DNA of 64,000 nt from Phoronis australis (Eukaryota > Phoronida > Phoronidae): positions 424,143-488,142 of the forward strand of contig NMRA01000263.1 in assembly GCA_002633005.1 (NCBI GenBank). The letters run 5' to 3'. Below the pieces are notes generated by a model. The model made no database searches and had not been told where the DNA came from. It saw only the letters and a list, made by a program, of their open reading frames with translations. Made by a program: the position numbers and the translations under genes. Below are positions 9,661 to 22,890 of this stretch, piece after piece (within the stretch, counting starts at the first letter, position 1; each line of letters starts with the position of its first letter).

Positions 9661-12600
9661 ATGGCTGTGCCGAAGGAAGATTGCAAATTTGTCACAAATG
9701 AATTCCTTACAGATATTCTGAGACGTTACGAATCAAATGAAGAACTCCGTGTCATCGACTTTACCCTTCAACGTTTGCGACCAGCTGGTGAGTTACATGC
9801 ACCAATACCTTAAATTGCACACACATTCAGTTGTCCAGGTCAATTATATCTTTGGCTTTGTGCTAGTACGCAGTGTAGCAAAAACATTCAGAACGACGGT
9901 GTAGTCAGTGCATGACCTGAGTAATGTCTTCCTCGAAGGCTTATTCTTATAACTGGTAAAATCACAGAAATAACTTTTGATTTATGGAAATGTTGCCTTT
10001 TGGTCGGGAGAGCCTCACATTGCTGTGTAAGTGGACGAGGTTATAACGACAAATTCAACAAATGTTCATATGAAAATTAATGTAGTTCAGGAGCATCCCT
10101 TCACGAACACGAACTTCGTTGAAGACACGGTTGTTTCGCTACATAGCTGCTCGTGCCTGGAGATAAATAAGCTGTCAAACAAAAAGTACAGCCGTGTCTT
10201 CTATGAAGTACATGGAAATTAGGGAATGCTGGCTGAAGAGGCAGACCAATACCTGCTAGCAACTCTAAGATTGAGAAACCCAAACACTTTCTAACAGCTG
10301 TTTGTGGTCGATGGCCTTTTTTGCTGGTAGCAACAGATGGGTGAAGCCGGGCTTCTCAGTCTGTTGGAAGTTCATAAGCGGATTTATAGGGTCTCTCCCC
10401 ACCCCACGGACGCGACCAAAATACCGTTGACTTGGTGTTTTTATGGCTCACAGGGACATGTTCCATGCATTAAATGCACACTAATATCTGTTTACTAGCA
10501 AGTCCGCATTGAACACTTGACACTTGAATACAGAAGAAAGTTCAGTTCAGTTCATTTATTTAAAGTCAGTGGTTCAGTACATAGAACATTAGCCTAGGAC
10601 TTGCATGACTGACAAATAATGGAAATTCATTAAAGATTTGGCATAATACGTACGTCAGTAAATAAATTAGAAAATAGCACGTCACTTGCAAACTAGCTAC
10701 GCATGGTGCATTTACATTTGGTTCTATCTTAAAGTGCCGTTTACACTTACAAAGTTGACGCGGATCAGCTGACACGGAACAAGTTGTTCCAGTGTGTAAA
10801 TGGACTGACACGAAGCAAATTAACACCGCGGTGACAAATTTTTGCCACCCGTTTGTGAGGTAGAGCAATTTGCCCCTGAACATCTTGCGCCGTGTCATTC
10901 ATAAGTCTAAACGCGAAACTGGAGCAAGTCGGAAAGGATCATCTCTACTGCGCTTGTGAAGTGACCTTCATACGGGTTCTTTGTCTCTACAACTCTCGTC
11001 ATTTGTAAACCTGCGATCCAGTCTCTCCAGCTTGCAATTTCTGTCTTGCCACGGTTAGTGAGTTGTGTTTGTAAACGGCCGCTTGACACGGGTCAATTTC
11101 CTCTGTGTCAGTTGCGCCGGGTCAAAAGTTGATGTCTAAACGGGACTTAACCGGGACTTTAGATTCTTTCAGAACGGATTAGTCTTATTCCGACTGGCAC
11201 TGCTTGTTAGTGCACTCCACAATCTCACATTATATGCTGACAAAACATTTAGTCCATTTTGGACAGTTCTAAATACCTTAATGCACAATTGATCCTTGGG
11301 TCTAGGATTATAATGCGAGGAATTTGTACAAACAGATCTCACATAAAAAGCTTTGAAAGATAATGCAAAGGCTTTACTTCTACTAGTGGCATGTTTTCGA
11401 GCATCTTCCAGAAATGCAATATTTGCCTTCCTAAATATACAATTATATCCCGAGCACCAATCACGGAAAACAAAGTAAGCCTCCTGTATTGGAGACTGAC
11501 CAGTTTCCTGGTGCTAGTATCACCACAAAAGTCTCATACTATGATACGTCCAACGTACACTTAGACAGGATTCTCTTGTCCGTCAAGCTATAAACAGTCT
11601 CTGTGCGTGTACTCATTCTGGTCATTACAAGTCACTCTTTTGCTACAATGTCAATGTTTCTGCCCCCTCTGCCCCAAGTGAACACAACTTTTGAGGGCTC
11701 TTATGGTCGCCATGTGTTCCGGACCCCATCCTTGGGTCACCAGGGACCTCCATTTCATGCGAGGGCCTAAGCTGCAGCGTTTTAGCTAATAACTTAATGA
11801 ATAATGCCACACTGAGCTCAGCCGTATTACCCAAGCTCAGAACGAGAAACGTATTAATACCGTTGATGCGCGAATTTAATCCCATGCTCCTTTATGTGAA
11901 TCTGAAACTAGTCCATGCAGTAATATTCTATAATATGCGATATACTTTTGAAAAATCTACCGAAGACCAATTTGTTCAAATATTATGCACGTGTCGCATT
12001 GATTTATTTGTTACAAAACTATCCTGTACTTGAATCATTTGAGCAAAACTTTTCTCAAATGCACTACTTTGGATGGCGTAATGATGCTGTAAATTCAAAC
12101 GATTCTTTGTCAAGCTCGTAAACGAAAAACACAGCTGCTATACTTTTAATCAGTTCCATACTCACACATGACATGGTTACCTCATTGTGCAGACAAGTTG
12201 TAGTTTTCTAAATTTCTACACGTAAAACGATTGTCCAAAATACAGTACATGTGTTCCTGGATACGTCTGGCCCAAATGTCAAAACAAGTGTATTTTCCAT
12301 TTCCCTCGTAATAAGTGGTCCTTGAGGTTTACTTTCGTTTTTAAAAACGTATTTTCCTTAAAATTTCCGGGTACCATTTTCAGAGCAGGACTTCATTACC
12401 AAAGTTCGTGGCGTCACCGCAGCTGTTTTAGAAGCGAAAGGCATTAGACAGTGCTACATGATTCTTAAAGCCGTTGTTCAACGTGAAGACTGTCAGATGG
12501 ATGACGCGATGGAAAAGGAATTAATGCTTTTTGAAAAGGAAGAACTTTCGTATAAAAAGCTGATACCAGCCATGGAGAAAATTGTGAAAGAACAAGGTGC

Positions 12601-13531
12601 TTTCATAAGTGTTCCAGCTCCATCTCTCATCAAAAGCGAAACCCATGGAGTTAAATTCCTTCTACTCGAAGACCTTTCCTCGCAAGGATTTTTTGTTAAA
12701 AAATTCGGCGACAAATTCGATTACGATCACTGCAAACTGGCTGTCGAAGGAATGGCCACGCTGCACGCGCTATCTTTCATGTTAGGTCAGGGCTCGGTTG
12801 AAAACCTTAGACCTGATTTTGAAGCCTTGTTCGTGGAGAGATTTGCTCCTGGCCCCTTCATAAGAATATTTGAAAAAGCTGCCAGATTCAACTTAGATGT
12901 ATGCCTCAGTATTGTACGACGTAATACCAGCGACAAAGAGATGATTAAGGAAATTGAGAAACTTCAATCGATGGAGGTATCTGGAATATATGAGAAGGCC
13001 TTTGCACCAGATCCCACATTCAACGTAGTGTGTCATCGGGATTTCAAACCTGGAAATTTGCTGTTTAAGTATGCCAACTCAGAGGAAATAAAAAAAGTTG
13101 TAACCGACTTCAAATTCATCGACTTGCAGCTTACAACAGTCGGATCACCTGCAGTTGATCTGGTTATGATGTTATACACGAGCACAACTGAGACTTTTCG
13201 GAGACAACACTTGGATAAAATTCTCCGAGACTATTACTCCAAATTCGTCAATGTTCTAAACATGTTGAACGTGCCAGTTCCTGATTGTTTCACTTACAAG
13301 CATCTCGTCCAACACTTCCGGAAACGGGCTGGAATGGGTTTTGTTTTTTCATGTCTTGTCTACGTAATATTGTCAGAGGCGATTACACGTAACTGTTTAC
13401 AGGCGGCTGAGTGTTATGACATGGAGGCCTTTGATGAAATTTGTGAAGATATCATAAAAGCTGGGGACGATGACGATATTGTGGATACCTTTTGTGCGGC
13501 TGTCAAAGAGCGTTATTTTGACCATCTTTAA
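9661..13531 (+). CDS. EcKinase/CHK-like small-molecule kinase, copy 1 (two exons)
   Basis: Exons are 9661-9787 and 12384-13531, joined by a phase-1 intron (donor GTGAGT, acceptor TTTTCAG), giving 424 residues. The fold is that of EcKinase-like/CHK kinases (DUF227, Pfam PF02958), relatives of choline kinase and aminoglycoside phosphotransferases that phosphorylate small molecules; in insects some act on ecdysteroids. Visible motifs are a candidate ATP-binding Lys about residue 71 (MILKAV), the hinge-like LLEDLSSQGF about 135-144, the catalytic loop CHRDFKPGN (His260, Asp262, Asn267) and the metal-binding FIDLQ (Asp289). The loop has Arg after His where HGD or HND is commoner in the family. The start MAVPKED is chosen because homology among the three copies covers it and the exon lengths agree. 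No signal peptide or membrane segment is seen, so it is probably cytosolic. The substrate is unknown. Confidence 0.9.
9788..12383 (+). other. Intron of kinase copy 1
   Basis: This 2.6-kb intron is longer than those of copies 2 and 3 (about 1.6 kb), partly because it contains the MITE at 10731-11148. Segments near 9990-10060 and 11790-11930 align with the other two introns, showing that intron sequence was duplicated together with the exons. Confidence 0.85.
10731..11148. mobile_element. MITE-like element in the intron of kinase copy 1
   Basis: The left end AAAGTGCCGTTTACAC and the inverted right end (reading AAGTCCCGTTTAGAC on the other strand) form imperfect terminal inverted repeats that extend, with gaps, over about 55 bp including GCTGACAC/ACTGACAC. 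It has no coding capacity and is absent from the corresponding introns of the other two kinase copies. Confidence 0.65.
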
Positions 13532-16500
13532 AGCCCTTTAAGTTTAATCTAGAAAACTGTGCATAACATTGTTTTGGTGCAAGGTGTTCGCCCTTCCGAA
13601 AACCACCCACCTTGGATAGACGAATTTGTGAAAAGCAATCTGAAACAAATTCACCTTCCAAGCTTGGGTGAAGCAGCTTCCTTTGGCGTAAACGTTTTAC
13701 GTGGTCCATCTCAGTAGAATTAATAATGCAACAGTTCAGAGTAAGAGCTCGATGAAAAAGGATTAACCTGTCAATAGAGGGCGTACCAAAAGTAATAACA
13801 GTCTGGTTTAACTGCGTGCACATCGAACTCGAGGTCACAGATTCTCAGGAAAGTGGCTTGTAACTATTGATATTTCTCTATTACACTAATTTTAGAAAAT
13901 TGTAAATACCTGCTGAGGTGTAATTTCTGTTGACATTGAAAAGTACGCACATCGAAAGTAGGGTTGGCCCACTCTCACATCTGAATTGTAATTGTTAAGA
14001 TGGCAGGTTTAGTGACTGGGAAAACCCCGCTTTCTTAATAAGCGGTGGAAACGCTCACGTTGTGTTATTATGCAAGTGTGTAACATGCGTTCTGCAAATA
14101 AGCAGAAAGCCTGGATGGCATATCCTCCTGCGCGCGAGAAATAACAGCCTTGTCGTGATGGTTGGAATGCAAGTTCTCTAAAAAACAACGCACATTGTTT
14201 GTTCGTCGACACCAGATCTGTAAAAAATCATTTGCAAAAAAACATCCAAGTTATTGGCCTAGAATAACTAAGCGTTCAAACACCAAGTGCAATTTGAAAC
14301 CATTAATATAATACCGGCAGAGGAATTCACAGAGAAGTCAATGCGCTGAGAACGCGACATGTTGATTTAAATGTGATGCCGAGTGACTTAATGCGTGGCT
14401 GCTGGGTATGGACATCATGAGTGAAATTGTTTTGAACACAAAATATGTTTTAACCGAAGCAGTTATAATAAAAGTGATGATTGATATCGCTCCTACCTTT
14501 GATTATTTCTTTCCCTTAACAAATTAGGTGCCTTGTATGTATTCAGAGGGTAGAAATGGTGAAAATCACTTACTAAGTTAGGTGTAACTATATTTCGAAG
14601 TTCATGAAAATTGCATTGTACAAGGTAAAGTCTTTGTAATGTTCGGAAATGACACAAGAAGAATTCAAATATCGTTTCAAAGTCATTTTCGTCTGTATTC
14701 ATTAACACATTTCTGTAGCATGCGCATTTATAGACAGTCGTGACAGCCTGTAGATTTTAAGTTTCACAATTAGTAGACATTTAAGCATTCTTCAGTAAAA
14801 TCTCAGGAATGTGTCTTTCGGTCGGTTAAATCAAGTACAGTTACGTCACCAGTACTCGTACGTGCGCCGTGTTGGAGGGCAACCAATTGCTTTGGTCAAT
14901 GACAACAACCCGAGTTATCGTGAGTTGTTAGCTGCTGGTGATCGCCATGCGTAAGACCACTATTGACATTTTTTGGAGGCATAGACCGCTATAAAACACC
15001 GGCACCGAAACACGTAAAATAGAGAGGAGGGAACAAAAAGACGGGACAACATATTGGATAAGTGATTTTGCAGAGCTCAACGTCCACATTTAAAAAATGT
15101 CTCACATGCGTGATAATAAAAATATGTAACACAAAGTACAAATTTATAGTAGTGTCTCGCCGGTGACAACCCTTCTATTCACTCAGAAAAACAACCAAGA
15201 ACTTGTTGCGCCCGTAAGCACTGCTCGATACTGCCCTAATTAGCCGAAATTGGGTTGTGTTACCCGAATATTCACGCTTCAAGTTTTGATCATCAGCGTA
15301 CGTCACGGTGCTACCAAAAATTCATAATGAAAATTGAGATTTAAGGTGACTATTGCGAAATACAGAAGCTTATTTAAGGTGAAGGGGTAGTTTGAGAGTA
15401 CTTACCATTAATAACTGCTTACCCTTGATATACAGAAGCGTCTTATCCGAAACATAAGCAATATCATTTGTGCATCGCTCTGGGGCCCAATGAAAATCTT
15501 GGACCGCGAAAAAATACAGTTTGTTTTGTATTCTTCGTTTTACTTCATGTATGTCTATACTTAGTATATTGTACATTTACAAAATGGGACTATCAATGAG
15601 TGAGACAAATTTCTTGAAATTATTAGCGGTGGACAGAGCTATAAAACAACAAAATCTCAGTGGCGGATTTAGAGGGGGACCAAGGGGGCCATGGCCCCCT
15701 AAAACTCTCCTAGATTCCTTTTGGCAATTGGGGGGTGCGGATGTTGTGACGAGCAAAATCCTGGCTAATACTATGCCCTGGACCCCCCTAACTAAAAATC
15801 CTGGATCCGCCCCTGGATCTGTTGTGTTTTTGTGATATTATTATAAATCAACAATTCTCTCCGATATCTGACAGGCATTTGTTGAAATCATGGCCGTTGA
15901 TTTTACCAGCTTTAACTAACGCTAAAATACTCGGTCTAAGGCGATGGTTCGGGCCTTTGTAGGTCCCCGACAAAATGGGTCACGTTTGATGCAGTTTAGT
16001 GGAGTAAGGGGAGGGATTGCCAGGAATGGTATTCAGTAGTTCCATGAAGCTCTCTTGAGTTAATCAGTCCAGAATTTTGGTCTCTGCTCCTTTCTACCCG
16101 CGTATAGAAGTCCCGCCATTTTCAGAGCACATCCGCGTTCACTGTTGAATTTCTATAGCGCGAATCCAGGTACATTTCACACACGTGGAAATTGTCAAAA
16201 GTCTGGTTGGTAATGAGATATTTTAACCTAAATTTCTGTAATCTAAATTGCAAGAGCATTCGGGTTCTTGTCTCCGCTCTTATTCCGGGACAAACGTGAT
16301 TTTGCGAATTCCGGTGAAAAAGGATAAAATCGCAATTTTTGTCATTTTTGGCATCTCAATTTTCCGGTGAACATAACGAGGTGAAAAGGATGGGTTTGTT
16401 GTGTGTCTTTATATTAAGAGAAACCCATCGACTTGTGCCTCTTTCAGGTGCCTTGAAACAGGGTGCAAACAAGGGCGTTTATTGACCCAGACCAGTGATA

Positions 16501-17291
16501 ACGTCCAAGTGACCCACCCGGATTCAGGTCTTTTTGTTCTATGGAGTGGTTTTTAGTTTCCCCCGCAGAGCGTGAGGCTGCGACCACAACGGTTGTAGAT
16601 TCATTTCTGCGCTGAGTTTGGTCTCAGAATCATTATTATTTACTCGCCGAAAATACCTTATAAAAACGAAATTTGCCAGGTTGCAAAGTTTTTCATAGCA
16701 TGTGTGGCACCACTCGTGCACAGTGTTTATCGTTACATACAACTAGTCCACGTGCTTTGAAACCTAATCTGTCACTTTGACAATGGTATCTTATTAAAAC
16801 GTATATTCAGGTTTCAACATTAATACTTCAGAACAAACAACCCTAATTTATCTTTCACAAATTTTTACTAGAATTCACTGTATAGTTTGCGTGAGGGGAA
16901 AGTTAGTCTCTCTCTTAATCTTCTGAAAAAAGTTAAAATGGTCAGATTAAATGACCGTTTAGAAAATGCAATTTGTCGGTCGTTAAACGTCTCAAAATGT
17001 GATTTATGAAATGAAATTGTAGGAATTGTTTCACTTAAATGTTTGCAAAATGAATCGTGAAACGCAAGCCTACGGGCACAATTATGCCACAATGTTCGTT
17101 TATGTCTATGAGGTGTAGCTGGGGCAATTGTCTTGATTTGATTCTGTTCGTGAGGTAGGACAGTACCAGAATAGTTCATTAAAATGTTATTGTAAAGGTA
17201 TTAAGCCCATATTCACATCGGTTTTGTACACCAAATCTGTTGACTTGACTCAGACACCTTTTTATGACAAGCAAATATTGAGATAACGAAA
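13532..17291. other. Spacer between kinase copies 1 and 2
   Basis: The first about 100 bp after the stop match the 3' flank of copy 2 (blocks GAAAACTGT and GTTCGCC/ATTCGCC). A possible poly(A) signal AATAAA is at 14467-14472, about 0.9 kb past the stop. A fragment at about 14090-14165 (CATATCCTCCTGCG) resembles sequence upstream of copy 1. The MITE at 15658 is listed separately. No other gene is supported. Confidence 0.45.
15658..15815. mobile_element. Short MITE with CAG.GGCGGAT termini
   Basis: The element begins CAGTGGCGGATTTA and ends with the inverse of CAGGGGCGGATCCA, about 158 bp overall, with an internal G-rich then C-rich palindrome (GGGGGCCATGGCCCCC). Related starts occur at about 21844 and about 35091. 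It has no coding capacity. Confidence 0.7.
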
Positions 17292-17429
17292 GATTAGAAA
17301 GTTCAACGCCCAGCAGTGCCTGGCACGGAAAAGACTAAGTCACGATATTCATTGTTGCAGTTCAGAGCCGAGCGTGACATTTTTGCATTTGTTTTCGACC
17401 TGTATTTATACTCTTTTAATACTTTTCAA
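17292..17429 (+). promoter_or_regulatory. Conserved 5' flank / 5' UTR of kinase gene 2
   Basis: Homologous to 9535-9660 and 25282-25423. It shares AGTTCAACGC near its start and a GTTCAGAGCCGAG-like block in the middle. The frame upstream of the ATG happens to be open in this copy only, so the conserved downstream ATG is taken as the start. Confidence 0.45.
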
Positions 17430-20293
17430 ATGGCTGTGCCAAAGGAAGATTGCAAATTTGTCACAAACGAGTTCCTTACAGATATTTTGAGGCGTTACGA
17501 ATCGAACGATGAACTCCGGGTCATCGACTTTGCCCTTCGACGTTTGCGACCAGTCGGTAAGTTCTCTAAATCGATTTCATCTTTGACTTTGAGACACGTA
17601 GTGTAGAAAAAATGTTACTAATGATGTCCACTCCTGTTTTCCGAATAATAATAACAAATTATCAACAGGAGACGAAGCCTTGTTACGGGTTATACAAACG
17701 AGATACATCTCATTAGATAAGACTACAGAAATGACTCGCTTTGATTTATAGTAATATTCTCATTTGGTGCCGATCGCCTCACATGGTTTCGTAACTGCAC
17801 GAGGGTAACGACACATTCGAATAACGAGAATCAGAAAATCAGGGAATCCTAAAGAAGTTGTAATACCTGCCGGCACATACCGTAAGATTAAGGATCTTAA
17901 AAATCTTTTGACAGAGGTTTGAGATCGGATGTCCTTTTCTGGTGGTGCGCTTTTAAGTAACAGCAGAAGTGGGTTTGTTAAATCCGGGATTCTCAGTCTG
18001 TGCTGATCGCTAGAAAAATTCACGAGTACATGGGCAGATTAAGTTTTCCAGGCGAGTCTCTACGCAGCCCACAGGTGCTAACAAAAACTTGCCTTCGGTG
18101 AGGAATTTTTAAGACTCATAGGGACATTTTCCTTCGAAAATTCTGCTTGGACCCCCAGCGACATCCCAGTTCCGCTAGTGCACACGTGTTTCAGCGGAGG
18201 CTTTTTGAAATATTTAAAGAAAAAATCATATAGCACTAATAACATGCGACCAGACCTTGGCTACAAAAACTCATTGAACGCACAGTAATTTCTGTTAACT
18301 CAGCCAATGCCGTATCAAGTTTTCTCAGAGGCCCCAAGTTATAAAATATCTGAGAGTCCTCATTGTTGGTCTTCTCCCTTTCGCCACAATTTTTGAGCTG
18401 CCATCCCCAAACCTTGGTCGCTGATGGCCCCTGTTGATACGAGAAGGGACCCAATTTTCACCCTAAATGGTCACCGCTACTTTCCAGCTGCCCCCTCCCA
18501 TTGCTGCTACGAGATATGGGAACCCTGTACTTCGTGCAAGGGTCTAACTGTAGCATTTTTATTTTATCAATGGAAAATCCGGCTGTGAACTCAACCGTAC
18601 CACCCCAGTTCAGAACGAGCTTGTGGAGAAACGTACCTGTATTGTTGATGCGCCCATGTTTTTTATGTGAAGCTGCGCTTCTATCTGGAAGTAAGAACAT
18701 GTAGTACCGGTAATATGTGAAACACTTGGGTAAAAATTACCGAGGACCAAGATGTTCAAGTACTATGCAAGTGAGCATTAACTTGTCTGTTGCAAACTAA
18801 CCCTATAAATGAAAATTTTGAGCAAAATTTTCTTGAAAATGCACTATTTTGGATAGAGAAGCGTATGCCGTAGTGGTGCTGTATCAAGATACAAGCGTAA
18901 ACAACCAGCAAAGCTGTGCTTTGAATCAGTATTGGATTCAATTATTAGTCTAATGTCCAGACAAGTTGCTTTTTTCTAAAATTTTGCATTCAATACGCTT
19001 TTATGAAAATATACTACATGCATTTCTAGAAATATCTAGCATGTTTATCAATATTATGTGTTTTTCGTTGTAATAAGGAGGTTTTTACTCTTCACTTTTG
19101 TCTTTACTAAATCGTGTTTTCCATAAATTCCCTTGTCGTTTTTAGAGGAAGAGTTCATTACGAAAGTTCGCGGCGTCACCGCAACTGTATTAGAAGCAGG
19201 TGGCAACAGACAGTACTCCATGATTCTCAAAGCTGTTATTCAAAGTGGCGACTGTCACATGGATGACGCAAAGGAAAAGGAATTGATGCTTTTTGAAAAG
19301 GAAGAACTTTCGTACAAAAAGCTGATACCAGCCATGGAGAAAAAGATAAAAGAGCATGGTTTTTGTATAAGTGTTCCAGCTCCTTCCCTTATCAAAAGCG
19401 AAAACCATGGAATTAAATTCCTTGTCCTCGAAGACCTGTCCTTGCAAGGATTCTTTGTTAAAAAGCTCGACGACAAATTCGATTACGATCACTGCAAACT
19501 GGCTGTCGAACGAATAGCCACCTTCCACGCGCTATCTTTGGTCTTAGGCCAAGGCTCGGTTGAAAATCTTAAAACTGATTTTGAAGCCTTATTCGTGGAG
19601 AGAGTTGCTCCTGGCCCTCTTATGAAGATTTTTGAAAAGACTGCCAAATTCAACTTAGATGTATGCCTCAACGTTGTACGACGTAATACTACCGACAAAG
19701 AGATAGTTAACCAAATTGAGAAACTTCAATCGATGGAGGTATCTGGAATATATGAGAAAGCCGTTGCACCAGATCCCACATTCAACGTAGTGTGTCATCG
19801 GGATTTCAAACCTGGAAATATGCTCTTCAAGTACGCCAACTCAGAGGAAAATAAGAAAGTTGTGACCGACTTCAAATTCATTGACTTACAACTAGCCACC
19901 GTCGGGTCACCAGCAGTTGATTTGGTTATGATGTTATATGCGAGCACAACCGAGGTGTTTCGGAAACAATATCTTGATAAAATTCTCCGAGACTATTACG
20001 ACAAATTTGTGAATGTTCTTAACATGGCGGACGTGCCAGTTCCTGATTGTTTCACGCACGAGATACTCGTCCAACACTTCCGGAAACGGGCTGGAATGGG
20101 TTTTGTTTTTTTATGTCTTGTGTACGTAATGTTTTCAGAAGAGATCTCGCGAAACAGTTTGCAAGCGGCTGAATGTTATGATTTGGAAGCCTTTGATGAA
20201 ATTTCTGAAGATATCATGAAAGCTGGAGGTGATGTCGATATTGTGGATACCTTTTGTTCGGCTATCAAGGAGCATTATTTTGACCACCTTTAA
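17430..20293 (+). CDS. EcKinase/CHK-like small-molecule kinase, copy 2 (two exons)
   Basis: Exons are 17430-17556 and 19146-20293 (donor GTAAGT, acceptor TTTTTAG, phase 1), giving 424 residues. It is clearly a close paralogue of copies 1 and 3. It keeps the catalytic loop CHRDFKPGN and the FIDLQ metal-binding motif, so it should be catalytically competent. An in-frame Met lies upstream at 17316 because the 5' flank is open, but homology to copies 1 and 3 supports the start at 17430. It shares flanking and intron sequence with its neighbours, indicating duplication of the whole unit. A poly(A) signal AATAAA lies at 20677-20682, about 0.4 kb past the stop. Substrate and expression are unknown. 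Confidence 0.9.
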
Positions 20294-20790
20294 AGCCCTT
20301 TTGTCTAGTCGTACTGTTTTTGTGACGAAAACTGTACACAACTCTATTTGCTGCGAGGCATTCGCCTTTCTGTTTCCAATCTGAGCAGACAAATCTTGTA
20401 ATATCGGTCTCGATGAAATCCACGTTTGAGGCTCTGCCGAACCAACCTTCCTTCCACACAAACGTTTGCCATTTTCGTGGCCCACTGCAACAGAACAGTC
20501 AAGACACCGTCACCTTGGTCATCTACGAGGTGCCTTATATGGGGCGCTTGCAACGCTGTTCGAGTGTGTAGGATAGGATGGACCAACCTTTTTTCCTCAT
20601 TATAGAAGTTTTGAAGTGATACCCATGTAATGTTCTTACAATGTTTCTCAGCGCATTTATTACTACTCGCTTTAATAATAAACTTCTCTTATTTTAAATT
20701 ATCATTTCTTGAATTTTTCGTGATAGGAATTTGGTATTTTTATGAGTTTTCCCTCGGGTTTCCACCTGTCTCTGAAAACCCGAGAGCATA
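20294..20790. other. 3' flank of kinase copy 2
   Basis: Probably includes the 3' UTR. It aligns to the copy 1 flank for about 80 bp and carries AATAAA at 20677-20682. Nothing coding is seen. Confidence 0.5.
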
Positions 20791-20794
20791 GAAA

Positions 20795-21600
20795 CTAGAG
20801 TTAGAGTTAAATCAAATTGTTAAGGATGCACAGTTTGATCTACAGCAGTTAAAGCAGAGAGCTATCGAGACAAGGGAGAATAAGAGACTGTGAAGAAGTA
20901 GAGGAAGAAAAGCAAAGTCTTGCAAGTAGACCCCGTGACAGACATTCAGACGCCTTTGGACAAAGTAGTGATTCAAGACTTTGACGGAATTTGAAGTTGA
21001 TGAGTACTTTCAACACTTTCAGAAGGTAGCAGAGATCTTAAATTGACCCCCGACAGTGTTGGTCTATTATGATACAAAGTGTTGTCAAGGAAGAAGACGC
21101 TTCTGACTTTTCGACAGTAAAACATTAAGCTATTCTCAAAGCTTATGAGTTAGCCGTTGAGGCTTATCGCCAAATGTTTAGAAACCTGAGTAAAAGGCTA
21201 AACCAAACCTTTCAGGGGTTGGCTTATGAAAAAGGGGTTAATATTGAGAAGAGCTACGCCTCTCAATTTGTTGATCAATTGATGGCTATTGAACACTTTA
21301 AAAATTGTGTAGGTAACGACTTCAGAACTTTGTAATAGAGATTTTAGTTCTCTGCAAAATGCTGCGATGCTTCAAAACGAGCATGAACTGACCCAAAAGT
21401 CGTGTTTCGTGCAGAACAGTAGACCTAAGCCAAGTTCCAGTCTATCCTGTGTCAGTAAGTGTAAACCATCTGGAAAGCTGATTAGTTCTAGTCAGTCTCC
21501 CGAGAATAAGGATAAACCGGTTGACAACGTAATATCAGCTGGTAACAAAACACTGCAAGAAATCGAGTCATCGAACAAATTATCACGTTTCTTCCTGTGA
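20795..21600 (+). pseudogene. Gypsy-type (Ty3-like) gag relic
   Basis: Reading across frames gives a metazoan LTR-retrotransposon gag of the SCAN-like type: a EVDEYFQHFQKVAEILN block at about 20990-21045, then AILKAYELAVEAYRQMFRN at about 21130-21187, then a FVDQLMAIEHFKN segment at about 21270-21305, and an open 77-codon tail at 21367-21600. Several frameshifts and stops interrupt it and no protease or pol follows. It lies between kinase genes 2 and 3. Confidence 0.65.
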
Positions 21601-22360
21601 GAGGGTGGGTGCAGGTGACCGGTGCTAATAATATTCGACACAATGATAGACAGAACACCGATTCGAGTTAAATCACTTTATGAATCTCGACCGTACGTAC
21701 ACAAGTCTACTCACACGAAACGTCTGACGTACGTCACAATGATCAAATTGACCACTTGATGTTCCATACTTATCGCATACACTTTTCTCGTGTAGTACGG
21801 TATGTCGATGTCGATCTTGGAGACAAACGGTCATCTATTGACAGTGGCGGATCTACATTTTCAGTAAAGGTGGGGATTATGATTCCGTTCGGATGATTTT
21901 TAAAAAACAATTTTCAATTTCGTCACATGAACTCGGCTCACAGGTTCCGTAAAACCATACATGTGCACATCTTAGTATGAGTCACGCCACCAACAAAAAA
22001 TTTAGCTGGAACATCTGTGTACACCCACGGTTTTTTAGCATACGAACAGTCGTATACGCATAAGTGTAGTGTGTATACAGGGGTTTAGACAATTGTTAAA
22101 TGATCAAGAGCATAAGAATCGCCTACGGCCACGTAGAAACCCAACACTTGAATGTCAGATGATCACGTGACAGCAGCTTCTAGTTGTTTAAGAACGAAGA
22201 CCGGCAATGTTATGACCGGAATTAAACATATGTTCTGTCTCGTTATGAGAAAATTTGACAAACGATGGTGATCTCACGGCATAGTCTATTATTATTAGCG
22301 ATAATAAACACTTAGTGTCATTTTATTAAGCTGAATCACGTTGACTGTTGGGTTACTGTA
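21601..22360. other. Spacer; partial duplicate of the 3' flank of kinase copy 3
   Basis: About 21612-21770 matches 28305-28374 joined to 28647-28740 (blocks GACCGGTG, ATGATAGAC, TACGTCAC.ATCA). A CAGTGGCGGATCT start of the short MITE family lies at about 21844. No gene is seen. Confidence 0.5.
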
Positions 22361-22890
22361 TGTCACAACAATTAAAAAACGTTAAATGTATCAGGAAACA
22401 AATCACCTGGAAACATTATCACGGAACCAAAACATATTGTGCACCGTGGTGAAAAGATATACAAAACCAGTTCGCCGAGGGACCAAATGTTCATTGAGAG
22501 TCAATATCTAAACAAATAAGCTGACCTGGTCCGTCGCGAAACCAAAAGTACACCCATGCTTATTATCCCTACAAAATAGTCTGTCTGTAGCGGGACCAAA
22601 CAGTTGGTACTGACTGAAGTTAATAGTTTTATAAAGCACACTGTTATAAAAAGATATCACAAAACCTGTTCGCCGCAGAACCAGGAGGATACTGAGAGTC
22701 AATATCTACACAAATAAGCTGGCCTTGTCCGTCCAGAGACAAAAAGTTCACTATGCAAAATATTTCTCAAAAATACTCGATCTGTGGCGAGACCAAAAAA
22801 ATACCGATTGCTTAGCAGATAGCTTTACAAAGCACACTGTGGTAAAAAAAATTACAGGACCAGTTCCCTGGAGACGTTTTTTTTTTTTAA
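22361..22890. repeat. Tandem repeat, period about 197 bp, about 2.5 units
   Basis: Blocks at about 22450-22553 and 22648-22751 are near-identical (TGAGAGTCAATATCTA, ACAAATAAGCTG), and a third unit starts at about 22845. Within each unit a degenerate sub-repeat of the form CG.G..ACCAAA recurs about every 50 bp, so the array looks like a higher-order repeat. It runs into the assembly gap, so its full length is unknown. Confidence 0.75.

Noticed and set aside
17316-17429. N-terminal extension of kinase copy 2 from the upstream in-frame Met
   Set aside because: The corresponding region in copies 1 and 3 is a non-coding 5' flank, and homology among proteins starts at MAVPKED/MAAPKED.
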